NCBI GenBank assembly: GCA_025506515.1
Contig: CM046443.1
Span: 46,172,504-46,236,503, forward strand
Reading direction: 5' to 3'
DNA length: 64,000 nt
From: Flaveria trinervia
Taxonomy: Eukaryota > Streptophyta > Magnoliopsida > Asterales > Asteraceae
Numbering within the stretch: position 1 is the stretch's first letter; every line of letters starts with the position of its first letter. Positions 11,086-21,299 of the stretch are shown piece after piece. Position numbers and translations under genes: made by a program. The notes beneath the pieces are model-generated. The model saw only the letters and a program-made list of their open reading frames with translations, had not been told where the DNA came from and searched no databases.

Positions 11086-11499
11086 AAAGAAGTAATGATG
11101 AATGTACGTAATAGACGGTAATGGAAGATAATATTATCTATGTGTACGTATGATGCTTGATCGTGTAAGAATATAAAGGAAGGTTTTAAATGAAAGTAAA
11201 GTATTTTATTTTAAAACTAGAACTCACTTAGTAACGCTGACTTTTATAAGTTTTCAGTTGGCAGGGTTGTTGAGGATGGCAGGGGCGGCTACTTAGCTTG
11301 TTTTGGATGGCATCCATTTTGTATAACAATGATGTTTTGTAATTGTTAACACTGTTGTATTATTTTGCAAAAGCGATTATATATTTATATGAAATGGGTA
11401 AGTAAATTTCACTAAAATGTTTTACTAATGTTAAAATTATATGTATGTTTTTGTATGATTACTAATCAGTTGTGAGCGTCCCGGGCACGGGGTCTTACA

Positions 11500-11909
11500 T
11501 GAAAATATATAAATTCAGAAGTTGTACGCTTGACATATACATTATAATCCTTTTATGATGTCTAAAAGGATATAGAAGATTAGATTTTGTTCTTATAGTT
11601 GTAGGTTAGTGTTCAAGTTATATGTCAAACACATAAAGCTTTTATATCGTTATAAAAGCTAATAGTTCTTTAAAAAATGATTATCAACAATGAAACTAAA
11701 TAAATAAAACATTTACAAGAGAGTTACATTAAGATCTAAAAATAAAAGTACTTTCATGTAAGATATTATTCGTTTCAAAAAAGAGACAGACATAAGACCA
11801 TTTGCAACCATACGTCTTTAGGTTTTCTTATCGACTGTCGCGATACACAACATTAGCTTTTACCCATTATAGCATTTTCCTATACGGTACTTAGTTGGTC
11901 TTTACCTAG
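11500..11909. other. AT-rich spacer, nothing recognised
   Basis: No coding potential or repeat terminus is recognised between LTR E and the hAT-like terminal sequence. Confidence 0.4.
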
Positions 11910-12069
11910 AGGTGGACATTTAAAACTAGTTTGGGATTTCAAACCCGTTTGTAGCCTGGCCCAGTTCGACAGCCAAACCGGTTTGACCCAAAAGTGTTTC
12001 CAAGCCGACCATATTCGCCTGGTTCTCCACGAGTTTGTATGTTCCCACTGTGTAAGGTCTACACTTAAA

Positions 12070-12440
12070 TGCTAATGCAAACAAAACAACCAAAAAGCTC
12101 TCAGCATGCATGCATGAAGTACAAAATAAAGATACTTCGAAAGTTTTAAACAACTTAGGAAAAATATGCTAAGTGTAAAATCTTTTGAATTCAAATGACC
12201 AAATCTTCCGAATCAAAAGATTAAGTCTTCTAAAGATTCAAAGACAAAGTCTTCCAAAACCAAAGCCAAAGACTGATTTCTTCCGACATTCTTGAAAACC
12301 AAATACTATCTTGGTCTTTTTTTTATCCTGTCTTATATTTCCTTGTGTTCTTAGTATCATCAACATATACCCAGTTTCGTATTTGATTTTTTAAGTGTTC
12401 TAAGTCTTCTACTCACTGTGAAACTGTTTCATTAACCCCC
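12070..12440 (+). repeat. Copia LTR fragment related to the LTR of copia A
   Basis: Read on the plus strand it aligns with the minus strand of 8080-7320. Both have ATGCAA near the start, GCATGCATGCA, ACAAAGTCTTC, then TTGTGTTCTTAGTATCAT and TTAAGTGTTCTAA in the same order. It is heavily diverged and truncated, and interrupts the hAT subterminal region. Confidence 0.6.
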
Positions 12441-12724
12441 TTCAACGATGTTGCATACTGTCAAACCGGTTTCAAACCCCTCTGGTTTCCAAACTGAGGT
12501 TTAACCGGGTTTTAAAAACTAGTTGTTATACAATAGCCATATAGCCGTTTTATGGCTTCTAGGACCAATTTTCGTCTGTCTTTTGGTGTTTTTTTATTGT
12601 TATACCCCTTAGGTTAGTATAAATATATAGTGGATGTTTTAGTTGAAACACAAGAACTTAAAATGTTCTTTACTCTAAAAATTTCAAAAATGATAAATAC
12701 TTTCGTGCATTAAAAAACTCTCAA

Positions 12725-13010
12725 ATGGCTTTATCAAGTGCTCAGTTGTCCGTTAGTTGTGATTCGTCTTCAAGAAACGTGGTGGTCGCAATCTTTCCTA
12801 CGAATAGAAACCCCGCAATATGGTGCAACTACGATTTATGTCAAATGTCTAGCGGTCCGAAGAAAGCTCGTTGCAAGTTTTGAAATAAGTTTTTTAAAAA
12901 AAGAAGCAAACACAACTTAAAAACCAACATTTTGCTGAAATATTGCAAGGCATTTAAAGGTGAACAGTCTTAGGTCAAGATTTGATGACAAATGGAGAAA
13001 TTCTTGGGCT
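12725..13010 (+). pseudogene. hAT transposase N-terminus, BED zinc finger
   Basis: From the ATG at 12725 the frame gives 52 codons ending KKARCKF then TGA, where a Cys codon would complete CKxC. Reading on in the same frame gives Lys-rich residues, a His, and LKYCKAFKGEQS. The pattern aromatic-rich start, K-A-R-C-K-x-C, then H...C is the BED zinc finger of RICESLEEPER/hAT transposases, which binds element ends. A TATA-like ATAAATATAT lies at 12620. Further stops follow at about 12980. It is a dead remnant. Confidence 0.55.
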
Positions 13011-13550
13011 TATAACGTTGATATGGTTTGAGAGCAAATGACGCATTTTGTAATTTAAGAAAGCTTTTCATTCAAACATTTCAACAATAAATGTTTGACT
13101 TGACTCATTTAATGAAGTCTTTGACCACGTTATACCAATGTAAGTTGTGCTACTCTTCGAGTATATTGTTTAAAAATATGAAAAAAAAACAAAAAATAAA
13201 AAATAAATTAATTTCTTATATTGATAATTGGAAAAACCGATATTAACTTTGATTACTTGTGATGTTTGGTCTACCCCACACACTAGATTCGTATATTTGT
13301 GTCACCCCCCATCGGGTATAACCCGAAACGTGGCAAACGATGAAACGTACGATTTCATTTGAATTGTTTGAATATCCTCACACTGGTCAAAATTTATTTA
13401 ATTTTTTAATAAAGTTATTAAAACATATAAATTAAAAACTAAACTTTTTTCAATATCTTTTGATAACTTGTCAAATAATACACGTGCAACTAAACAATTA
13501 AAATTAAAATTAAATTGATTTGTAATGGTGTTTTTTCCATAGTAGATGTG

Positions 13551-14270
13551 TTGAACAATGTTGATCTGTGAAAATGATGAAGCTGTCAAAAACTCAAGGA
13601 TTCAGCACATGGATCTCAACTGCCAATCAACACATGCCAAGTGCTAAACCAATGGTGATCAGCACTAAAAGTGATGAAATGCTAATTGACTGCATATCAG
13701 CACTTACATACATGCATTGCTAATCTATCACAATATTGGACAAGACTGTCTATACCAAATTACTCTAGTGGCTATTGTGTTCTATCTTTTGGAGACAATT
13801 GAAGTAACAAACTTCTGATGTGCTGATTGTTTGTCTGAGTTGTACATACTTTTTGTAAACCGGGAATAGATGGAAAGTTGTTTTTCTATACAAGTGATTA
13901 TCCTTTCATAATATAAAACACCTATCACTTATATAGTTTAGAGGTAAGCTTGTAAGCCCACTTGTTTTATCTGTTCATTATGTAATTTGTACTTAGAATA
14001 TTTAAATAAAGTGTATACTTTGAAAGAACATCTTGTGTTTAGTTTTACTCAAATGTTTATTCTATACAAGTGATTACCCTTTCACAATATAAAACACCTA
14101 TCACTTGTATAGTTTAGAGGTAAGCTTGTAACCCTCTTTGTTTTATCTACCGATTGTATCATTTGTACTCAAAAGATTAATCAAGTGTATACTTTGTTAT
14201 CACTTTAATCAAAAGTTAAGTAAGATATTTAATTATTGTTTCTTACGAACCCTAATTTAGAGTATCAATT
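13551..14270 (+). repeat. Copia LTR-like sequence with a 176-bp tandem duplication
   Basis: Begins TGTTGAACAATG and contains two tandem units (13886-14061 and 14062-about 14225). Each unit has an inverted repeat with TATAAAA in the loop. In unit two the arms are a perfect 13-bp pair, CTATACAAGTGAT (14062-14074) and ATCACTTGTATAG (14100-14112), with the TATA at 14088-14094. Termini and target duplication are uncertain. The preceding 13290-13550 is AT-rich with no recognised feature except a TGTCACCCCCC start-like motif. Confidence 0.45.
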
Positions 14271-14529
14271 GTTGACCTTGCAAAATTGGAGCCTGGAAGT
14301 AATTGTCTTTCATTATTTAAGTAAATTTGTTTTAAATGCAATTATGATCATTAATTCATTCTAAGTTTCAATTTTTAGTTATAAAGTTTTTGTCTTTACA
14401 TTAATTGAGTCACAATCGTTAAACACTTTCCACATATTCCCTGTGAAAACAAACTTACTTACCCTTACGCAATAAAAGGTAGCTAAGTCCGGTTATTTAA
14501 CTTGTTTTTGATCGAGTATCAACAACCAT

Positions 14530-14773
14530 ATCATTGTCTCCATATGGGGAACAAAACTCACTCCTCCTGTAGTCGCATGTCCATTTTCTTGAAAGATTAT
14601 TTGGATGCGGCCTTAATAATATAAGCTAAAACCTCAATCGAAGGCGAACTAGAATACAAAGTCGAGATATATGAGGACGAGGAAGAAGGGCATTAAAACC
14701 TGAAATGACCGATGATGAATCCGTGTTTGATGAATACTTACGTGCTACTTCGGGCTTCTCGGATGAAGATTAA
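14530..14773 (+). pseudogene. hAT transposase C-terminal fragment
   Basis: One frame gives GTKLTPPVVAC. The next gives MSIFLKDYLDAA, then an acidic run (YEDEEEG), and a third ends MTDDESVFDEYLRATSGFSD with a stop at 14771. The order N-K-L-T-P, a Cys, then LKDYLDA and an acidic tail is typical of the C-terminal dimerisation region of plant hAT transposases. There are two frameshifts and one stop. It probably belongs with the BED fragment 1.5 kb upstream. Confidence 0.55.
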
Positions 14774-14827
14774 AATCTTATATTGTTTGTTTTATTTGAT
14801 TGTGTTTTTTTCAATAAATAAATATAA

Positions 14828-15605
14828 TGTTAGGATTTGTAAGTTTTGAATGGATGTGAGAATGATATTCTCAATTGATGTGAATCAACTAGGATCGAAT
14901 ATGATGATTGAGTCGGTGAATATATTATGGAATCATATAAACACAGATCATTGAATGCTTGAAATACTCATAAATGCTTTTGTATTAGTGGTGGTGTAAA
15001 GTTACAATGAATGCTAGGGTTTTTAGCATGAACTGTAGACACCTCTGAAGCAAAAGACTATAAAAAATATTCTGATTGTCAAGTCAACCCCAAGTGGGAT
15101 TTTTCTATTTTATTTATAGGCTGACAACATGTCTTTATAAAAAGACTGAAATACCCCTATATTATACATAAGGAATCTTGTCTAAGCACAAAAGACTTCA
15201 TTAGCATTTCTTCTGTTCATCCATATTAACTGATGCGGATGTGTTGATCTTCATCAGCATTTATTTTCTTCTATTGCATAGGTGTTTAGTCATCAGTATT
15301 GACAAATGCGGATGAATAAACACTTGGCCCATTTGTTGCTGAACATCCGCATTAGTAAATGCGGATGTACAAAGTACTTGTCAGCATTTGTTTGACTGTC
15401 CGTATTTGTTAATGCAGAAGAACAAATACTTGTCAGCATTTGTTCTATGGTCATCTGCATTAACAAGTGCGGATAGCCAACACTTGTCTTCTTCTGTTGA
15501 GCAGATTCTTCATCCGCATTGTTTCTTGGACTTGGGTAGATTTTTAGCAAAACAACCATCAACCACCACTTGAATTGGCAAGTATGATCCTTTCAGGGTC
15601 CAATA
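14828..15605 (-). repeat. 3' LTR of copia T
   Basis: The plus strand begins TGTTAGGAT and ends GGTCCAATA, matching the TGTTAGGAT...GGTCCAACA ends of copia B LTRs with a decayed terminal CA. The minus strand has a TATA box (CCTATAAATAAA, 15120-15105). Region 15210-15500 has repeated ATGCGGA/TCCGCAT palindromes, including a 10-bp inverted repeat with a 4-base loop, CATCCGCATT-AGTA-AATGCGGATG (about 15347-15370). Confidence 0.75.
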
Positions 15606-15608
15606 ATA

Positions 15609-15620
15609 CTTCCCCTAAAG
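15609..15620 (-). promoter_or_regulatory. Polypurine tract of copia T
   Basis: The minus strand reads CTTTAGGGGAAG directly before the LTR. Confidence 0.7.
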
Positions 15621-17656
15621 GTTATATTGCCTATGTATTTCAAGGGTTTGATACTGGATGAGGTTGTGAAGATTTTATTGGGTCTTGAGCAGCATGAGGA
15701 GGGTTAAGAGGTTCTACCTGGTATGAATCCAGAATGACCTTTATCATGTTGACAAAGTCATTGGCTTTAGGCATCTTATCTTTGTTTAGCACATGGATCT
15801 TTATCTGGCTCATTGTGTAGATAGCTTTTATGGACAGCTTCTTTAATAATTGGGTTCCCATATTCACATTATGGACAACCCATCTCTATGGATCAACAGA
15901 GCTCCATCCACATCCACTTCCAACTTCACAATATTACCTAACTGCAAAGGAGTCTTCTTTTTTTTCCTTTGCTCTTTCTTGGTTATTATTTAGTCATAGG
16001 CCATCTTTAGGATTTTGATGCACTTGAGGAAGAAATGCATATCAGCTTCTCCAAGCTTGTTGCTAATTTCCCTGAACTGCCTTGCGTAAATGTAATGGAT
16101 GTAGGACTTATCAACAATCTCACCTCATATCCACTGAATAATAATATTTCAGCACCCTCCTTTCCTCCCCACCTCCTTTTAATCACCAACTAATAACTCT
16201 TCTCATCATATAATACATTAGAGATTGTTTAGAGGCATGAGTGTCTGCTACCATATTTCTCTTCAGAGACTCTATGGGTTTTACTTTCAGCTCAGGATAC
16301 ACCACTTCTTCAGCCTCTTTAGTTCTTTTCTTCTTCTCTAGAGGGGTTGATTAAGAATCTATCTTTCCTTATGCATATAACCTTTAGAGATTTGAAGTTG
16401 TCTGTCCTTTGCAACATCTTTAAAAAATCTTCAACCTCATACCCTCGGAACATAGTCTTGTGATTAATCAACTTCAAGTTGGCTATTTCCTTTAAGTCAT
16501 GTATCTCTAGAGAGTTAGTCCTCATATTGCCTAGTTTCCTTTTGGTATAGCCTTGAGCAGATAGATAATCCTTCATCTCCCTGTCAATCATGGAGTAGGG
16601 ATCAGGATATAATAATCGAGGAGCTTCAGTTTTTTTGGCTTTAAAAATGGAGTGAACCACAGGTGACTTGGCTTCTTGAGTCTTCTCATACCCAGTCACA
16701 TATGAAGGTCCAACAACTTGTTTAACTCTTCTTCTTCAGCTATCATTCCCTCATAAGTCATTCCAAATACCTCATCTACATCATAACCATGATTGATGAG
16801 AAACATTGCTTTGACCATCAAACCATCGTTTGAGCTTTTCCCACCATCTCTTGAACTGAAGGTTCAACCTTTATAAGACATTCTTTTTAGTTTTGGTTCA
16901 TCAACCACATGGTCTCTTTCTGTCTCTCCTTCTTCAAGGTCTATAAACTCAACTCTTTTCTTGAGTTGTTCCTCAGCCTTTTCATGTTCATCCAGAAATT
17001 TAGCAACAACTGCTAGGCTATGAAGATCATCCTTTTGTTTCTTCTTTATTGGTTTTTCTTCTTTTATGGGCCTTTTCCCTTGGCATTTTCATAAATATAT
17101 TTTCTCATCCTGGTCTAAGTGTGTACTATGGGATCAGAAGAAGAGGACTCAGGAACTTTAGCTTCTTTTTTGTTGTGCATCTTTTCAGTAGCCTTTTGCA
17201 CAGATTCAACATATTTCTACTCTGTAACTTGATCTGTTGCTGCTGATTCTTCTTCTTTTTGTTGTTCTTCACATAGTGTTCTGATAAGCTCCTTTTGTTT
17301 ATCAGTTAGAGACACTGTAGGTACAATTTATAAACTCAATTCCTTTTCATGTGCCATAGGAGATTAAGGAATTACAACAATTGGCTCAGTTGTAGTCTTT
17401 GCTCTCTAATGAAATCCTAGAATTCATCATCAATGATGAATTCCTCAACTGTGAAGCTATCAAGAGCTTTGATCATGTCACTGAACTTTGATTCTTCAGT
17501 TTGAGATTCTTCATGATCTTTGCTTGTGTAAACCACCATAGCCAAGCTTTGTTCTTCATGCTTTGTTCCACTAGATCCAGTCTCTTTAACAGACTCAGTG
17601 AATCTCATCTTTTTGGCAGGAGGAGAGTCATCATCACTCTCTTCTGAAGAACTATC

Positions 17657-18515
17657 TGAAAGGATCGGGATCTAGTTTGATCAATTAGATTAAGATTTAC
17701 AGCGGAGTAGAACAAGAATTAGACGAAATTTAAGCAAGAATTATATGAATATTCAATCAAACAGTGACGGTTATAGAGAGAGACAGTTTTCTTCAAAGAG
17801 AATATTTTCATTCATGCACAAGCTTCGGCTACCAAGAAATTAGGTCAACATTCCTTTTATAAACGAATGTGACATCAGCTGATGTCACTTGATAGTGACA
17901 GCTAACTAATTTATACAAACAACTGAAAGTAGACTAAACTACTGAAGATGTCCATAACAACTGAGGACACCTTCACAAAAAGCTAAGTACAAGCTAAAAT
18001 TACTACTACTGAAGTTATAACATCTAAAGTGTAAGAACTTCAGATGTTTTACATAAAATAAAACTACTGATTACAAACTACTGAAAAGTAAACCATCACA
18101 ACTACTGAAAATAACTACTTTAGCTGTTGTCACAACTTCTAAGAACTTGGTCTTTAGACTTTGTCTTCAGCAGTTGTCTTCAGACTTTGTCTTCAGACTT
18201 TGTTTTCAGACTTTGTCTTCAGACTTTGTCTTCAGACTTTGTCTTCAGACTTTGTCTTCAGACTTTGTCTTTAGACTTTGTCTTCAACTGTTGTCTTCAG
18301 ACTTTGTCTTCAGCTATTGTCTTCAGACATTGTCTTCAGCAGTTGTCTTCAGACTTTGTTTTCAGCTATTGTCTTCAGACTTTGTCTTCAGACTTTGTCT
18401 TCAGACTTTGTCTTCAGCTGTTGTCTTCAGACTTTGTAGACCACTTCAGTTGTTATGATGTCTGTGGGACTTAAAGGTTTTTCTGATCTGGCTCATTGGT
18501 TCTTTTGGTCCAACA
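17657..18515 (-). repeat. Solo copia LTR S with perfect target duplication
   Basis: 859 bases, TGAAAGGATC...GGTCCAACA, flanked by CTATC at 17652-17656 and 18516-18520. It belongs to the same broad family as the LTRs of copia B and C. On the minus strand a TATA (TTTATAAAAGG) sits inside an ACATTC/GAATGT inverted repeat (17848-17870). Next to it is a perfect 20-bp palindrome (17869-17888). The interrupted ORF of copia T reads on across the site. Confidence 0.92.
18140..18440 (-). repeat. 13-bp CTTCAGACTTTGT minisatellite in LTR S
   Basis: About 20 head-to-tail copies of a 13-base unit, many identical, with CAGTTGT and CAGCTATTGT variants. Because 13 is not a multiple of 3, it makes long repetitive open frames that are not genes. 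Shorter, more degenerate versions occur in the copia B and C LTRs. Confidence 0.92.
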
Positions 18516-20061
18516 CTATCATCACTAACATCTTTATCATCATCTCTTTTCTTTTCCACTTCATCCATATCACCATTATCATCCTTTTCCTCTTTTACTT
18601 CTTGTTTAATCATGATCAAAATCTCCAACTCAGAAATTTTCTTATTGAGAAAGTTCTATCTATTTTTGTAGTTTCATGATTATGTCAGATTGTTCTTTAA
18701 TCAGCCCTTCTTGTTCTTTTATGGCAATGGTTTGGATAGTCAAAGTGTCGACATGACCACTGATTTCATCACTTGAATGTTGAAGAGCAATGTTTAGTTC
18801 TTTGATCCCATTATCTTTTTCAGTCTTTTTAGTTTCATACTTTTCTTTAAGTTCTTTCAACTCTTTCTCCTTCTTATCTAACTCTAGAAGTCTATCCTTG
18901 ACAATACCAGATCTACTATCCAGGAGCTTTTCCATCTTTGCTACTTTCTTCAAAAGCTCAAAGATCATCTCATCTTTCTCATCAGGTCTGTTCACCTCTG
19001 ATTCAGCAAAACTTTTAGAGGGAACTGCCTCTGAAGTGACTTGTCTCATGGGCATTCTCACTTCATGATCCACTTCATTAGAAGAGGAGTTGTACTCCTT
19101 TAAAGAGCTGGCTGAGTCACAAAACTCAATAGGCTCTATAGTAGAAGGGGATGATAGAATAGGAGATGTATGGGGATGATGAATGGGTGAAACATGAGGT
19201 GAGTGTATGGGTGATATATATGGAGAGATAATGGGTTGTGTATGTGGAGATAGGATTGGTGATCTATGGAGTGATGTGATAGGTGCTGGCATGAAGGGTG
19301 ATGCAATCTTAGCTGCTGAACAGAAGGCCTAGTGTGAAGATCACCACCTACATCCATTTGTGGTGACACTGGCCTTAGTCCTTCTTTAGCTATGCTAGCA
19401 TGCTTATTAACATGGTGTTAATCAGGAGCAACTTGTTCTTCTTCTTGAATAATAGGAGCTTCTTGTTCTTCTATGTTCTCTTTTTGATTGATCTACTGCA
19501 ACATCCATGGTAATAAAAGGAAGAAAGTTCCATTGTAAAAGTTCCTTGGATCTCTCTTCTTTATGTACTTGTAGGACTTTGCATTGTAGTGAGGAATATC
19601 CATCACTAGTCCTTCGGGTACTATCTCTAGATATGCCTTATTAATCAAGAATTGTAGAAACCTAGGATACATAAGGAACATATGCCTTCTTTCCACTTGA
19701 ATGTTTGAGACCAGGCCATTGAACACATAAGAAGACATATTAAATGGTCTGTTTGTGCACAAGGCACATATAATAGATGAGGTGGTTATTGGGATATCAT
19801 TCCATCCAGTCTTTCTCTTTGATAAACAATGTAGGTATAAGCAAATCAGAAACCCCCATTGTAAATCAACCAACCCTTTGACAATTTGCTTTCCTTCATA
19901 ATCTCCTTCATACCCAATGTTGGCAAAGAAGGTCATAATCTCATCATCTTCTAATTCCAAATGAGTGTTAGCATCATCACCAAACTATAGACACTATCTC
20001 ACAGTCTGTTCAATGATGGCTAAGGTATGATCAACAGTAATTCTTCTAGATAAAGTCTTCA

Positions 20062-20982
20062 TGTAAGGCCCCCTTCCCAGGACGCTCACAGCTGGTCAAT
20101 CATCGCACATAAAACATATATTTTCATTAACTTCAAGAAATCATTGCAGCGGAAACATTTAAACATCCATTTCATTATAATCACTTTTGCAATAATACAT
20201 TGTTGACTAGTTACAAAATATTATTATTTGCATTACATCACAAAAACGTCATATTTCTATCAATGGATGCCATCCAAAAATGCCAAGTAGTTGCCCCGTG
20301 CCATCCTCAGCAATGCTCACCTGCCAACTGGAAAATGCATAAAAAGTCAGCATTGCTGAGTGAGTTCTAGTTTTATAAAGTCATTGCATTACCTTCCATT
20401 CACTAAAACATTTTCATTACTATCGCACGTGATCACACATCGCACATACATCAAGGTAATAATTATTACCTTCATCATCATTCATTTAGTACATTTTGCA
20501 TGTTCGCACATATCACACATATTGCACGTATCGCACATATCGCACGTATGGAGTGGTCACTAGGACAGAATCCCTCTGTGTGTGTGTGTGACTTCTTTCA
20601 AACCCATTTGCAATTGAGTTCAATCGCTTAGAAACCCACAAAAACACACACCCAAACACACACAAACACACATAAGCATACAACCGAGGATATAACTAGT
20701 TAAGAACATACTAAACACACGAATTCTTATCTTGAATTCAACTTTTGCACTTGTTCTTCTTCAATACCCGAGAGCTTTCTACTTTTCGCTTTCTCTCTCT
20801 AAAATCCGAATTTTATGGGTGTAGGGAGAGTGATGGGCGGCCATCACCTTTTACACCCACTTTTTCAAACCTTTTGTCCTTTTTGACACTTTTTACCCCT
20901 TAACTTGGGTAAAATATATTTTCTTTCTTATTCTTCACTTTATTCTTCTTTCTTTGTCTTTTATAATTAACCGGGTGTTACA
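20062..20982 (-). repeat. 3' LTR of gypsy B
   Basis: The minus strand starts TGTAACACCCGG (20982) and ends GGCCTTACA (20062), 921 bases, less than half the length of LTRs A, D and E because the middle repeat zone is reduced. It keeps ATCGCAC-type short repeats (20420-20550), a (TG)n tract and the conserved 3' block. An 11-bp perfect inverted repeat lies at 20306-20316 and 20350-20360. Confidence 0.85.
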
Positions 20983-20985
20983 AGC

Positions 20986-20998
20986 CACCCCCTTATTT
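20986..20998 (-). promoter_or_regulatory. Polypurine tract of gypsy B
   Basis: The minus strand reads AAATAAGGGGGTGGC immediately before the 3' LTR, parallel to TTTAAGGGGGGTGGA in gypsy A. Confidence 0.75.
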
Positions 20999-21014
20999 AG
21001 GTTTCGTCCCCGAA

Positions 21015-21290
21015 ACCTGTTATTCCTCAAACAATCGTGGGTAATGTTGTCTCATCTCTTCTTCAGTCTCCCACATAAACTTGGATCCCTTCCTGTGCTT
21101 CCACTGTACATGCATAAGAGAAACCACTTTAGTCCTCAACCTCTTTTTTTGATCAATTATTGCCACTGGTTGCTCCACGTAATTGAGCCGTTCATCTATC
21201 TCAATATCCTCCAATGGTACAATCATATCTTCATCTTCTAAACACTTTCTCAAATAAGATATATGCAATGTCGGATGAATTCCACTTAAC
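21015..21290 (-). pseudogene. Gypsy B C-terminal chromodomain-like region
   Basis: Minus-strand frame of 82 residues: LRKCLEDED..., DERLNYVEQPVAIID, then VQWKHRKGSKFMWETEEEMR. The ending V-x-W-K-H-R...WE-E-E-M is the reduced chromodomain at the end of chromovirus integrases, which is thought to guide insertion to particular chromatin. This is the best preserved copy in the window. A frame change separates it from the integrase. Confidence 0.75.
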
Positions 21291-21299
21291 TCATCTGGT

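Larger units (their letters stand above)
9186..11499 (+). repeat. Solo gypsy LTR E
   Basis: About 2.3 kb. It ends GCGTCCCGGGCACGGGGTCT-TACA like the gypsy A LTRs and starts TTTACACCC, a decayed TGTAACACCC. No primer site or gag follows, so it is a solo LTR left by LTR-LTR recombination. Flanks are TAAAA and TGAAA (one mismatch), a possible old target duplication. It holds a TATA box, an ATGCGCC repeat cluster, three tandem 121-bp units, and the conserved stem and splice-like motifs described in the findings. Confidence 0.85.
11910..14773 (+). mobile_element. hAT transposon remnant
   Basis: Bounded on the left by TAGAGGTGGACA with nearby AACCGGTTTGACC-type subterminal repeats (11930-12000 and again 12460-12520). 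It contains a BED zinc-finger N-terminus (12725) and a hAT-type transposase C-terminus (14530-14773), both on the plus strand. The core between them is replaced by LTR-like and AT-rich sequence. The right terminal repeat is not found; copia T's LTR begins 54 bases after the stop. The assignment rests on the two protein fragments. Confidence 0.5.
14828..20061 (-). mobile_element. Copia element T, 3' part only
   Basis: Contains the 3' LTR, polypurine tract and post-pol ORF of a Sirevirus-like element on the minus strand. Gag, pol and the 5' LTR are absent: homology is cut at 20061/20062 where the gypsy B LTR begins. The ORF is still coherent up to the cut, so gypsy B probably inserted into T and the rest of T should lie beyond gypsy B. 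Solo LTR S sits inside it. Confidence 0.75.
15640..20061 (-). pseudogene. Post-pol third ORF of copia T (broken, interrupted by solo LTR S)
   Basis: Minus-strand reading, N to C. At 20061-19493 there is a conserved globular part with MYPRFLQFLINKAYLE, matching YPRFIMAIITNQL in copia C. At 19292-18660 there is a Pro/Ser/His repeat (SPIHSPHVSPIHHPHTSPI) and then about 100 residues of Glu/Lys/Leu coiled coil. Next comes a Lys/Asp/Glu-rich stretch (18628-18520, resuming 17650-17417) and a C-terminal part (16699-15640) with YPDPYSMIDREMKDYLSAQG, parallel to WPDPRV...PSRYKGQ in copia B. Frames break several times and LTR S splits it. No enzymatic motif is visible. Function is unknown; such 3' ORFs in Sireviruses are often called env-like without proof. 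Confidence 0.65.

Noticed and set aside
18127..18474. Two long open frames rich in SSDFVF and LCLQTL repeats
   Set aside because: They are translations of the 13-bp minisatellite in LTR S; a 13-base unit cycles through frames and gives repetitive peptides. Not a gene.
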